Shown here: in pieces, positions 10,582 to 21,546 of the stretch
How positions within the stretch are numbered: the stretch's first letter is position 1
Layout: every line of letters starts with the position of its first letter
Assembly: GCA_028386065.3 (NCBI GenBank)
Contig: JAKUCV010004317.1
Coordinates: forward strand, 1-64,000
Length of the DNA stretch: 64,000 bases
DNA from: Turnera subulata
Taxonomy: Eukaryota; Streptophyta; Magnoliopsida; Malpighiales; Passifloraceae
Direction of reading: 5' to 3'
Notes under the pieces: model-generated
The model's input: the letters and a program-made list of their open reading frames with translations, nothing else
What the model was told of the DNA's origin: nothing
Databases searched by the model: none
Position numbers and translations under genes: made by a program

Positions 10582-13340
10582 TAATTTAATTTATAGTAAT
10601 TTACCGTTGCTTTTTAATCTTAGGCAATTAAACTGTGGTAAATTGAGTATTGGATTCCGAAACCGAGCATAGTCCCATGCTCGGGATTTTTCTGCGGATT
10701 TTACGGACCAAAGTTGGGATTTTTCCGGGTCCGGGAATCTTCGGAAAAAGCCGGGATTATTCTCGAATTATCGGACCAGAAATAAGATAAGTGGGTATAC
10801 CGGATACTTTCTAGTCCAGGTGGGTCACACTTCACATGCAGCATAGTAACTGCATAATTGAAGTTCAATTATTCAGCCGCCAATCCCTATTCAGCCTGTG
10901 AACTACCTATTGCACTTGTTATTCACCAGTGTATTGCACGCCTACTTAACTTCTTTTCCCTGCATTTCTTCACACCAACATCACCACCAGCTTCTTTTCT
11001 TCCTCCCCTGCAAAATCGTTTCCTGCAATTCATTTGAAAAAAAAAAAACAAACACTTAACACACACCACACACCACCACCACGTCATCACCATCTCCTTC
11101 CCCTCTTCTTCTTTTTTTTCCGTTTTCTTCCACCGTGGCCATGAGCCACCCGAGCCGCCGCCAGCCACTCTCCTCCTTCTCCTTCACTCCCTCATCGCAG
11201 CCACCTAAAGCCACCACCGTGAACGCCGCCCTCACTCCCTCCTGCCACAGTAAGCCGCCGCCACGACCAGCCCGTCCTTCCTCGTCGTCTGCAGATCCGA
11301 CGTGCCGGCGAGCTCGTCTTCTTCCTTCCCTCGAGCGCACCACCACCGCCAAGCACGACCTTCAATCGCCCTCGCCTTGTCGCCCAGCTCGTCCGCCGCC
11401 CTTCCGTCGCCACGCCGCCACCTCTGCAAAGCAAGGTGAGCCCGATCCATTTGGGAGAGGTTCGACCCGGATGCATTGTATGGGTCGCGGGTCAACCCGT
11501 TAGGAGAATGGGCTGAGGTTGTTTGGGCTCGTGGTCTGGGCTAAAGTCTGGGCCTATGCGCGAGCCTGGCCTGGGGCTGATGGGCTCTAGCTGGCCTGGG
11601 CTTGGGCCTTGAGCCTGGGGCTTGGGTTCTGGGGCCCAGTCCGATTTAGTAAAAAAAAGAGAAGAAGAAAATGAAATCTGGGAAGAAAAATAAAATGGAA
11701 GAAAATAAAAATGGGATGGGAAAAAATATATATTGGTATGGAAAATAAATACTTCGAGGAAATAATTTTAGATAATATTATATGGTATATGGAAAGAAAA
11801 TAATAATTTATAGAAATAATATTTTGGAAAGTACATACCTAGGGAATAATTTTGGAAAGGGTATTATCAAGGTAGTAAAATACCGGAATAGTAACTGGGT
11901 ATGGGAATAAGTACAGTATGGTATTTTGGCACTTGAAATAAATGGTGAATGATGATAATAATGGAGAATTAATCCGGGAGAGTAGCCGAGCCAAGTTTAT
12001 ATTTAGTTTTCGGTATACAGTATTAGCATGGCATTTGCATACCATTTTATGTATGCATGTTATTTGATTGATATAGGAGTTGATAACGAACAATTTGCTG
12101 AGGAACCGGACTTGGAACTTGCTGGACAATTCCATAATTGATTATCGGCTAAGGTGAGGATGGATAACCCTTGTTATGTTGCCTGTAATACTTTGTGTGC
12201 TTTGTTGTTCGACTGAACCGCTGAATTGTTGATTGTTGGTTGAGTATCTGCTGTGGATATTATTGTTGCTTTTGGACTGTGATATCGATTCTGTGGATAA
12301 TATGCTGAGATTGATGTTGAACTATTGACTGTGGCAATTGAGAAAAAGAGATTGGAATATGAAATTGGATTTGAAATTGATTTGAGATGTTGTCATGTGG
12401 GAAGTAGTGGTACGACCCGATGGTTGGAAATTAATTTTGGGATGCTATGGTCGGTTACTTGGTTTGTTGGCTTATTGCCTCTGGTTAGGGTATACCAAAT
12501 ACCCAGTGGCTCGGATATGCCGAATATCCGTTTGGCTTGTTGCCTGTGGTTAGGGTATACCAAATACCCAGTGGCTCGGATATGCCGAATATCCGCAGTG
12601 GCTCAGATATGCCGAATATCTGGTTGGCATGTTGCCTGAGGTTGGGGTATACCGAATACCCAGTGGTTTGGATATACCAAATATCCGGGGTTTTGAGATG
12701 TGGATTGGTTTTTGACCTAGCATCCGGAATTAATTGATAACCAGGTACGACCCTAGCTTGTCCAGTGACAGGGGCCTGGAAGATAAAATTGGTAATAAAA
12801 ATAAATATTCTTTTGGCCTTGGCTCAGTTGTTGAGATATGTTGTTGCTTGTCTGTGATTGCTTTTAAGTGTTACGGATGCTTGCATATCATTGTTTATCC
12901 TTCGTCGGTGAGCACTTCGGACTCACCCCTCGCCTGCGGGGTTTCATCCCGTAGGATAAGTTGTTTCCGTAGTTCAGGTACGACGTTCGATGGCTGCTGC
13001 TCTCTTCTCCACCTGACTCCAGATCCATACCTCCGTAGCATGTGCATTAAGTCTTCCGCTGCTGTCCATTGCTTATGATGTTGTTTTATATTCCGCTGCT
13101 GTATGATGCTGTGTTGCTGTTTTCCTATGATATGTATATTACTGATACTATCTGCTACTGCTGTTGAGCACTGTGTTTGAGTTGAATAATGGTTTCCGTA
13201 TATGGGAGACAGATGATGTTTATGATGTACTTGGATTTACTGTGTAGTATTTTGACTATGATGTTCTGTCTGTTCTTTCTATATGAATAGTTTCGGCACG
13301 TGTTTACTGTGATACGGTAAATACGGGTCGGGGCGCTTCA
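10582..13340 (+). repeat. 3' LTR of the Tekay element, 5' edge missing
   Basis: Matches the 5' LTR nearly base for base from about its 40th base on. It also keeps about 670 bp (10740-11410) missing from the 5' copy. It has one more copy of the palindromic module block (12488-12690) than the 5' LTR. ORFs that cross the GC-rich middle are shadows, because the LTR shows no protein signature. Confidence 0.88.
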
Positions 13341-13677
13341 ATATGATTTGACAGTAATGAGATTAGATTGATCATCTGAATTATTTGTCAAATTGCTATA
13401 CCATTACAAATGAATAGCAAATATGATTTATTTTATTAAATTTAAGCACAAGTACTTAAGAATACCCTGATGGTCAAGTGATTAATTTAGGAAATTAGAT
13501 AAATTATTGAGAAATAGAACTTGACAATGAAATTTGGTTCGATACGTAATGAAATTAGGGGCCTACCATGTTACTTGCACATGCAAAACCCGGCCATCAC
13601 GCGCGGTCCTTAAAGATTTCTCGTATCATTTTCGAAGGATTTTGGGAGGCATTAATTGGCTCTGCTCTCCTTTAGGA
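13341..13677 (+). repeat. Second copy of the post-LTR segment
   Basis: Nearly identical to 5559-5944 apart from the roughly 50-bp deletion near 13478. The match ends after CTCCTTTAGG, and unrelated sequence follows. This pairing is not part of a normal LTR retrotransposon. Confidence 0.8.
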
Positions 13678-14070
13678 TTTTGATATAACTAACTAATCCA
13701 AGAAAATCACTATAAGTAACCACCAGCCTAAGACAATCATTTTTTTTTTAGTATATAAAAAAAAATCTAGTTGGGAAGAAAAAAAAGAGTGAAGTGCAAA
13801 TTGGAATCCCCAATTGAACCACATGTAAAACGAACCCACCCGAATGGGGTTTTGGGAGGCTTTTAGTACCCAAACTTTTCAATTTATAATTGTGTACACC
13901 AAAATTTTTGTACTAGTTATATAACCCAAAACTTTTGAGGGAGGGTACCTATTAGAGTAAAAACCATACCTATGACTTCATCCATAGCTTAGATGAACTG
14001 TCTGCAATGCTAATCATTATATCAGTACTAAGGTGTGAGCGCTGCCCTGCCGTTGCACCAATTTGACGAC
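13678..14070. other. Intergenic, no gene seen
   Basis: AT-rich host DNA with a poly-T/poly-A stretch near 13740-13790 and short phrases such as TTTTGGGAGGCTTTTAGTA that look repeat-derived. No coding signal is seen. Confidence 0.5.
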
Positions 14071-14071
14071 C

Positions 14072-14400
14072 ACCGGGGGTGGTGGCCCAGTGGCAAAGCC
14101 TTCCACCGGGGGTGGTGGCCCAGTGGCAAAGCCTTCCACACGGTCGGGTTCGAGTTTCGGCGCTTCCAGTCAAGCCCCATAGTGTGATGTGGCCGAATAT
14201 GGCCTTCCACACGGTGGGGTGGTGGCCGTTGAGCTCGGTGACTCCCCGACACTATGACGCGTAGCAGGCGAGGGTGTCCGCTGGTGCCCCGATGGGCGGT
14301 CTCTCCTATGAGGAGGGTCTAATGCCAGGATGTGACCGGTATTGACCGGGACTTGGACCGACGAGGCGATGATGACACCACTGATGCCTTTTATTTTTTT
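14072..14400 (+). mobile_element. tRNA-derived SINE with a duplicated head
   Basis: A box-like TGGCCCAGTGGCAAAGCC is followed about 40 bp later by a B box (GGGTTCGAGTTTCGG), the internal pol III promoter layout of a tRNA-derived SINE. The A-box segment is present twice in tandem with a period of about 36 bp (near 14078 and 14109). The unit ends near a T-rich tract. No clear target repeat was found, so the ends are approximate. Confidence 0.55.
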
Positions 14401-15210
14401 TTCGACAAAAAAAATTGACCAATCGCTGGACATATGTAGGTGTTTTCTGCGATTCCGGAATCATCATGATAATCCACATTTCGACCATTTTTTTTCTTAT
14501 TTGAATTTATTTGATCACATGGAGAATGGAGAAGAACCAATTCGATAATTCTCGGAAAAATGTTCAATAGCACCTTCGTTCACAAAATAATTATTCCGAC
14601 ACGAATAGTCAAATACTACTGCAAGTAATAATATACAACTCACAACACTCTCTGGAATGGAATTGAGGATCGAAAATTTTGGATAATTTATAAAATTCCA
14701 ATGTTAAAAACAAAATAGGCGTGGCATCAACCCAAATGTCGTCTGTTGCATAGGAGTTGGGGACCAATATCAGTATGGCTCTCGCAAGGATGTCTGCCAG
14801 TTAAACTTGAGGCCACTTGACAAAACCTCAACATGTAATGTACCTTTGTCTGGCCAGTGTTTTGGAATAGTCACTTTCTCATGGGAACTCATCAAACATG
14901 GCGCTTTAAATGATCCCCCAAACATATTATTCTACTAGGAAATACAATTGAAGCTAGCTAAGGCTCTATTCCCTACCATGTGAAATCTTAATGGAAGATG
15001 GATATAAGCAGACCATCCATCACCATGTAAATCTCTCCATTCCCTACTTTCATTTATCAACTGGCATGTTCATGTTTCATGCTTTATTGATGGGTAATGC
15101 ATGTTTGAAAATGGACTGGTATTGGTCTAAATTAGATAACAAAAGTGACATTTAACTTGTAATATTTAATATGATGTTAAATGTTTGATGAAAACAGAAG
15201 ATAACGTTAC
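14401..15210. other. Intergenic, no gene seen
   Basis: AT-rich sequence with no recognisable coding, RNA or repeat signal. Confidence 0.5.
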
Positions 15211-15402
15211 ATGTTTTGCTTAAAACTAGATGTAGCTGAAGAGGAGTCCATGCAAATATTGGTTTCGGGTGGCCAAAAGAAGACATATAACCTGAAGGAT
15301 TTGCTTGAGGTGGCTGTTGATATACTAGTACCTCGTCTTCAGTTTTTCTTCATTTATTTCATGCGCCCTGGAAAAGTTGTTGAGCGTACAAAATTGTTAA
15401 TA
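15211..15402 (+). pseudogene. Exon-like fragment of an unrecognised host gene
   Basis: The frame from about 15229 gives EEESMQILVSGGQKKTYNLK and then DLLEVAVDILVPRL, which has the composition of a real globular protein, not of translated noncoding DNA. Possible acceptor AGs stand just before it. The rest of the gene is not found on either side, and the palindromic transposon begins at 15403 inside the open frame. I do not recognise the family. It could be a captured or abandoned exon. Confidence 0.35.
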
Positions 15403-15613
15403 GGATTATGGCCATCCAACATGTCGTACTATTTAGTTCGGTTCTTTTAAGTACCTCTACTTCTTTTTTTCCCATCCTATACCTTTACTATATTAATCGA
15501 TTCCATTGTATACTTATACTAAATAAGTTCGTCCCATCGCATCCTTCAGTCTATCGCCCATCAATTTGACCGTTAACTGATGCCACGTGGCGTGACATGT
15601 GGCAGACTTGATG

Positions 15614-18591
15614 TGTAACAGCCCGGGTAAAATTTTTGATTTTTACCGGGACTGTAAAAGTCTTTTTACCGTGATTTACTGTTGAATTAATCTTGAGTAA
15701 TTAATTCAAGGTAAATCGGGAGTTGTTTTTCGAAACCGAGAGTTTTCCCTCGCTCCGGAGTATCTTCCTAACTAACCAAGCCTCGGTTTTCAGTTACGAG
15801 AGTTGGTCGATGCTCAGGAGGATTAATCGGATTTTCCGAGCCCAAGTCATATTTTTGGACTCGGGACGGGAAATTACGGTTTTGCCCCCGCCCCTCTTCC
15901 TTTTCTTCCTTTCTTTTTTTTTTCTTTTCTTTCTTCTTTCCCTTTTCTTCTCTTCTCCCTGTCGTCTTCCTCTTCCGCCCGTGATCGACCGTCGCTGCCC
16001 CACCTTCCTTCCTGCCTTCACCCGTGATTTTCCCTGTCTCTTTCTTCCTTCTTCTTCCTTTTATTCTTTTCTCCTCTCTACCCCCACTGCCCGTCACCAC
16101 ACCCACACTGTTTCTGCCGGGTACACCCACCAACCATCACTGCAAACACCACCCTTCACCGTCCACCACCAGCTCCTCCCCTCTCCTCTCATCTCTTCCT
16201 TTCTCCACTCGCCTTCCTGCCCGCTTGCTGCTGCCGCTGAGGACACTTCGTCGCCGCCGGAGTTGCAGCAACTCACAGCCGTGTGTCGCCGCCCGTGTCC
16301 ACCGTGAGAAGCACCCCCGTGCACGACGCCTCCTCTTCCTTGAACGACCCGACCGCAGCTCCTCCTGCTGCCACCGCGCCTCGTCGCCGCCGCCTCGCCT
16401 CCCGAGTTCGCTGCTGCCGCCTCACCTGCAGCCGTCGACCCGCGACCACCTGCAACCCGAGCAACCGCTGCGACGACGCTGCACCGGGATCTGCAGCTGC
16501 CACCGACGACACCGTCGCGCCGCCTCGGAGTCGCCTGCCTCGTCGCTCGCTCGTCGTGCCGCCGCCTTCGCCCTGCCGTCGCTGCAACCGAGGTGAGCAG
16601 CAACCGAATGGTTGACGACCCGGTTCTGCCACGGGCTGGTGTTGATGGGTCGGGTTGACCGTTTGGCATATGGGTTTTAGTTTGGGTTTTGTTAAACTTG
16701 GGCTTATGGTTTGGGTTGGGTTTTGCTGAGGGGTTTGGTGCTTGTGGGCTGGGCTGATTGGGCTGTTCACCTGGGCCTGCTGCATGGGCTTGGATTGGCC
16801 TGTGCAGTGGGTTGGGTTGACACTATTTGGCCCAGTCCGAAAATAAAAAAATAAATAAAAATAAAAATAATAAATAAATAAATAAATACAGATATATATA
16901 TTTATTTTCACTGGTATATAATTAATTATGGGAATACTTTTGGAAATATATATATATAGTATACATAATCAATATTTCTAAAAAAATAGATTATTATGTT
17001 GATATATAATGATTTGGAAATGTATTTTGTCTTTAGAAAATATATATATGTATATTTATAATTCGTATTTATTTTCAAAAAATAAAGTTTATATAATTAT
17101 ATTTCTGGAAGTATGGTTTCCTAATATAATAATATTTGATAATTATTATTGGTAAGTAATATATATTATGGAAATAATTTTGGGAAAACACATATATATG
17201 ATATAATTTCTAGGAAAATTATATTGTTATTATTTTGGAAGAAAAAGTATAATTATTATATATAAATATTTAAAGGAAAGTTTTAATTAAAGTATGGTAC
17301 TGAAATTATATTCGGAAATACGTACGGTTAAATATTTTCGGTAAATGGAAATAATAACGGATATGAATCGGGATGGGTATAATTCGCAGTATTGGCATCA
17401 TAGTATACCGATTATGTGCATTTATGTGAGTGTATATTGATTTGTGGTATAGGTTGGATATCGGGCAGTTTCCCGAGGAGTCGGCGTCGGACCGGTCATA
17501 GTTTCCGAAGTTGAGTAATCGACCAAGGTGAGGATGGATTTCCTTCATTATGTGCCTATATTACTCGGTTATTGTGTTTGATGTTTATTGCACTGTTGGT
17601 TGTTGCATTTGTTGTGATTGTTGTCGGGATGTTTATCCCAGTATGTTGATTTGGTTTTTGGGATGTTTATCCCCGTACGTCAAGTTTTTGGATGTTTATC
17701 CTTGTGTCTTTTTGGCATAAATAAATTGGAATAAATAATAATTGGTGATGAGGATGTCGATCCTTGATTTTGGATAGGGATGTCTATCCCGGTGTTTTGG
17801 TTAGGGATGTTGATCCCTAAGATTTGGATTTTGGATGATGATAATATAATTGTCACGTGGTAAGTAGTGGTACGACTCGATGGTTTAAGACTGTTTCATG
17901 GTGGCCATGACCTGGGTTACTTGATAAGCATGTCTATGCTTGGGATGTCTATCCCGTGATTATTTTTGGGATGTCTATCCCTGGGTTCGTATTTTTGGGA
18001 TGTCGATCCCTGGGTTCTCTGGATTTGGTCTGGCACCCGGAATGTGTTGATAACCAGGTCTGACCTCTAGCTTATCCGTGACGGGCCCGGAATGATAAAA
18101 TTGGATAATTGGATTTTACTTGAGTCTTTTCGGTTTTGGACCGGTTTTGGGTCGAGTCTTTTGGTTGGGCTGTTTAGCCTGTGTTTTCGACTTGAGTAAT
18201 TTTTAGTTGCATATTGATTGTCTTTCCTTCGTCGGTGAGCAGTTCGGACTCACCCCTCACCTGCGGGCTTTCATCCCGTAGGATGAGTTATTTGTTGTAC
18301 AGGATTGGTGCATTCCAGACAGGCTGCGACGTTATCCCTTGGACAGGGCTCGGATCCATAGTTTGCATCTATGTCGCATACAGTGTTTATGTGAGTTATA
18401 AGTCTTTCGCTGTGCAGTTATTTGAGTTATTGGGCCATTGGGCCGGTTTTGTTATTTATTGTTGTTTTTATTATAGGCTGTTGAGCCCGGTTATCTGTTA
18501 TATACACTGTATGCTGGATTATGTTGGGTTGGGTTGTCACAGTTCCGGCACGTGTTTATTGTGTACGGTAAATACGGGTCGGGGCATTTCA
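15614..18591 (+). repeat. 5' LTR of the nested non-autonomous element
   Basis: About 2.98 kb. It includes a pyrimidine-rich then GC-rich stretch (15890-16610), an AT-rich core, about nine imperfect copies of the palindrome GGGATGTCTATCCC (17627-18010), and the two-hairpin block at 18227-18287. Long open frames in the GC-rich part have no family signature and recur only because the LTR is repeated. Confidence 0.9.
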
Positions 18592-18594
18592 TTT

Positions 18595-18606
18595 TGGTAG
18601 CGGAGC
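18595..18606 (+). other. Primer-binding site, TGGTAGCGGAGC
   Basis: Three bases after the LTR end. It differs at two positions from the common plant tRNA-iMet site TGGTATCAGAGC and is identical to the sites of three unrelated elements in this window. Confidence 0.8.
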
Positions 18607-18871
18607 GAGCGTTAGGTCTTGTTGGGCAGTCTTTGTGTGTTTGTTATCCTGTTTGCATAGTTCGCTCCAGTTGTTTATTATTTTATATCATTTTAGTTAG
18701 TGCATTATGGATCCAGTAATGGGACGCCAGCTGTCGCAGAGCATATACATATGAGGTAAATGATGCCATAATAAGCGGAAATACAAATATTATTAATATT
18801 GATAATATTGATATTACAAAGGGAAATATTACATTGATATTTGATATTTTATAAAAATAAAGGAAATACAT

Positions 18872-19555
18872 TTAACGATTCGGAACGACGTTGACACGGA
18901 AACTGTTTGGGTCGTTGTTGATGTTGACCGTGACTCTGTCGCTCCACGAGAACCACATGCCACCTCTGCCGTCCTGACCAGGAAGCTCGAACCGGTTAGC
19001 TTGAGGGAACCGGAGTGGGATGAGATCGTGATCGTCCCGTGGTTGCCACTGTGTCTCCGTCAGAAGAACCATATTCGGCTTATATTGGTTCTTCAGGTCC
19101 CTCAGAGTACGCGAGAACTCCTGGGAACGCCTTGCGACTCCTCTGCAGTTCCACACCAGCAGTCGGGCCTTTGGCCAGGTCGGAGGTAGCCGAGTCATTC
19201 TGGGCATGCTCTGAGCCGTCATCGAGAGTTGATAGTAGGTGCCTTTCTCCATAGTTTGGCAAGTGGACTCCAGATTGAACTCTTGTAGCCTCTCAGAGAT
19301 GAAGAACATCACGGAGTTTGCCGAGCCGTAAAAGGATGTCCTCAGAGTTCCATGGTCCTCTAGGAAGAACACCTCTTCCATTGGAGTGACGAAGAACCGA
19401 GATGAGTAGAGCTCGTCGACGAAGACCAGTCGGGGCATCCTGCCGAGCTCGTTCGGTAGTTCTTCAGCACGTTCGTTGACCATGCTATAGGCCAGACGGT
19501 TCCTTCTGCCTAGGTTGGCACCTTCGACGAAGAAGACCGATGAGGGAGCAGGCAT
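18872..19555 (-). CDS. Antisense ORF of the LTR element, endonuclease-like C-terminus (227 aa)
   Basis: An intact frame on the strand opposite to the element. The N-terminal half (about residues 1-125) is not recognised. From about residue 128 it reads ARLLVWNCRGVARRSQEFSR and then MVLLTETQW. This is the opening signature of the exonuclease-endonuclease-phosphatase fold as seen in LINE endonucleases (WNCRG, then a metal-binding Glu in the ET motif). Only the first third or so of that fold is present, so full nuclease activity is unlikely. It has its own TATA box 110 bp upstream and an ATG following an AG, so it may be separately transcribed or be a second exon. Extra antisense ORFs have been described in some plant gypsy elements of Tekay and Tat clades, and this may be one. 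The function is unknown. Confidence 0.6.
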   Translation of the reverse strand: MPAPSSVFFVEGANLGRRNRLAYSMVNERAEELPNELGRMPRLVFVDELYSSRFFVTPMEEVFFLEDHGTLRTSFYGSANSVMFFISERLQEFNLESTCQTMEKGTYYQLSMTAQSMPRMTRLPPTWPKARLLVWNCRGVARRSQEFSRTLRDLKNQYKPNMVLLTETQWQPRDDHDLIPLRFPQANRFELPGQDGRGGMWFSWSDRVTVNINNDPNSFRVNVVPNR

Positions 19556-19663
19556 CTTGTTTTGGACGTGTGGGGTTTTGTTTTACGAACGTTGTGTGTT
19601 ATTTGTCTGAACGGTTTGTTTGCTTTTAAAATGCTTTTGAAGATTTGTACATCACCGCTCCTT

Positions 19664-19671
19664 CTTTTATA
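19664..19671 (-). promoter_or_regulatory. TATA box for the 227-aa antisense ORF
   Basis: On the minus strand it reads TATAAAAG within GAGTATAAAAGAAGG, a textbook plant TATA context. It would start a transcript near 19635 with a leader of about 80 nt before the ATG at 19555. Confidence 0.55.
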
Positions 19672-20453
19672 CTCTTATGGGGAGCATGATTACCGTTTTT
19701 TATTTTCAAAATTTGCTTTTTTGAATTTTACCGTTGCTTTATTTAATGCCTTGTTACTTTATACATTTTTCCGGCTACTAAGCCAGTGTTTTACAGCTCT
19801 CTTCTGACTCACGATTTTCATACGCCCTGGCTACCTTGGCGTTTCTTTTGATGGTTTATCATTATTTTCTTGCATCTTTTATCACATGCATCCGTGACCG
19901 TTGAGGCTAGACAGATGGGACCGTACCTCGAGTAGAGTGTATGTGCGACAAGTTCACAGCTGTTCGGATATCGTGGAGAGATGCGAGTTTGGACAGACGT
20001 TTTTGGCATATGCAGAATTTGTGGACAAGTGGGTAACGTTTCTTTCGAGGGACACAGGACGTGCTCGTGATCGTCAACGTTAGCTGTGTACGTTACGTTC
20101 CTCGGGATCGAGGATGTCTACGATCGATCTAGAGCGCGATCATGAAAACGTGTTTTTGTTTTAATTTCTCTACGTTTTGATTTTGTTAAACGAGTTTTGA
20201 TTTTAATTTCTTTATATTGGATTTTATATTCTTATAGTTGATTTTTATTTTTTCTTTGAGATATTTTATTCTGTTTAGCATAAGATTTCTTAGCATAAGA
20301 ATTTTTGATTTAAAAGGAAATTTATTTTATTTATTTCATAAAGGTTTTACAACGGAGAAGAAGTACTCTATTGAGTTACTTGCTTCTCTAGATCTTTACA
20401 AGCTGTTGGACATTTTTCATGTGTGGGAACAGCTCCGCACACGCCAGTTCGAT
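19672..20453. other. Spacer between the two antisense ORFs
   Basis: No recognised coding sequence. The lower half (20150-20360) is T-rich on the plus strand and could be an intron or promoter of the antisense units. Confidence 0.4.
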
Positions 20454-20744
20454 TTACGCCACCGCCGAGCTGATCTTCTTCAAGGAGACGTTCAGCTGCG
20501 TCAACTTCTGTTGCGGAGTGCTGCTCTGAGCTACCGCCTTGCCCTTACGATCTTCAGCCTTCTTGCTGGCACGTTTCTTCCGTCGTTTTGGGGAGACGAC
20601 CATGTGCTCCTTCAGGCCGATGATGTTGGACTTGAACCGCTTCTTTGGAGGTTCCTCATCAGAGCTTGTCGGGAAAGCAGTGCCACCGATGTAGCTGTTG
20701 TTCTCGGAGTCAGAGGTTGTCCTTGATCTCAGTGGAGAATCCAT
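20454..20744 (-). CDS. Antisense ORF, basic nuclear-type protein (96 aa)
   Basis: Starts MDSPLRSRTTSDSENNSY and contains two strongly basic clusters, PPKKRFK and SPKRRKKRASKKAEDRKGK, which look like nuclear localisation signals. No domain is recognised. A TATA box lies about 35 bp upstream of the ATG, leaving room for only a very short leader. Near its stop there is a possible splice donor (GTAAAT), so it could be the first exon of a transcript that continues into the 227-aa ORF. That has to be settled with RNA data. Confidence 0.5.
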   Translation of the reverse strand: MDSPLRSRTTSDSENNSYIGGTAFPTSSDEEPPKKRFKSNIIGLKEHMVVSPKRRKKRASKKAEDRKGKAVAQSSTPQQKLTQLNVSLKKISSAVA

Positions 20745-20778
20745 GACCGTGTGTGAGTATGCCGGTCATGAGGTTTGG

Positions 20779-20787
20779 TATTTATAA
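20779..20787 (-). promoter_or_regulatory. TATA box for the 96-aa antisense ORF
   Basis: Reads TTATAAATA on the minus strand, followed 35 bp later by the ATG. Confidence 0.5.
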
Positions 20788-20912
20788 GCGAATGAGATGT
20801 CGCTTAAGGGTATAAGCGGTATCTCATTTTGAGGTTGGATACCTGGCAGAGTGTGCCAGAAGCTTATCGTGGTAGGACCCACGGATAAGTTGGAATTTCG
20901 GGGACGAAATTC

Positions 20913-20930
20913 TTTTTAAGGTGGGTAGAC
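20913..20930 (+). other. Polypurine tract
   Basis: AAGGTGGGTAGAC ends directly at the TGTAAC start of the 3' LTR, and is preceded by the GGGGACGAAATTC phrase shared with the Tekay element. Confidence 0.75.
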
Positions 20931-21546
20931 TGTAACAGCCCGGGTAAAATTTTTGATTTTTACCAGGATTGTAAAAGTCTTTTTACCGTGATTTACTGTT
21001 GAATTATTCTTGGGTAATTAATTCAAGGTAAATCGGGAGTTGTTTTTCGAAACCGAGAGTTTTCCCGCGCTCGGGAGTATCTTCCTAACTAACCAAGCCT
21101 CGGTTTTCAGTTCCGAGAGTTGGTTGATGCTCAGGAGGATTAATCGGACTTTTCGAGCCCAAGTCATATTTTTGGACTCGGGACGGGAAATTACGGTTTT
21201 GCCCCCGCCCCTCTTCCTTTTCTTCCTTTCTTTTTTTCTTTTTCTTTTCTTTCTTCTTTCCCTTTTCCTCTCTTCTCCCTTTCGTCTTCCTCTTCCGCCC
21301 GTGACCGACCGTCGCTGCCCCACCTTCCTTCCTGCCTTCACCCGTGATTTTTCCTGTCTCTTTCTTCCTTCTTCTTCCTTTTATTCTTTTCTCCTCTCTA
21401 CTCCCACTGCCCGTCACCACACCCACACTGTTTCTGTCGGGTACACCCACCAACCATCACTGCAAACACCACCCTTCGCCGTCCACCACCAGCTCCTCCC
21501 CTCTCCTCTCATCTCTTCCTTTCTCCGCCGACGCGCAGCTGCGCGG
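20931..21546 (+). repeat. 3' LTR of the nested element, first part
   Basis: Matches the first 600 or so bases of the LTR at 15614 with scattered substitutions. It is broken at 21546 by the Athila insertion and continues at 35985. Confidence 0.9.

Larger units (their letters stand above)
3490..13340 (+). mobile_element. Ty3/gypsy chromovirus, Tekay type, degenerate
   Basis: The element has two long LTRs starting TGTAACAGCCC (the start is lost in the 3' copy) and ending GGGGCGCTTCA, with an internal region coding for gag, aspartic protease, RT, RNase H, integrase and a C-terminal chromodomain in that order. The order and the chromodomain text ([21 protein letters not shown]) place it in the Tekay clade of plant chromoviruses. 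It is dead. The PBS and gag N-terminus are absent, there is a one-base deletion near 8640, and a nonsense codon at 9642. No 5-bp target repeat matches (CGATT on the left, ATATG on the right). The junctions are abnormal because the same flank follows both LTRs. Confidence 0.9.

Noticed and set aside
15723..16669. Overlapping frames of 100-210 aa in GC-rich DNA, both strands
   Set aside because: They lie inside an LTR, recur in its other copies with different interruptions and have no domain; open frames are expected in such GC-rich text.
17627..18010. CRISPR-like array
   Set aside because: Repeats are short, imperfect and palindromic with unequal spacing, inside a plant LTR.
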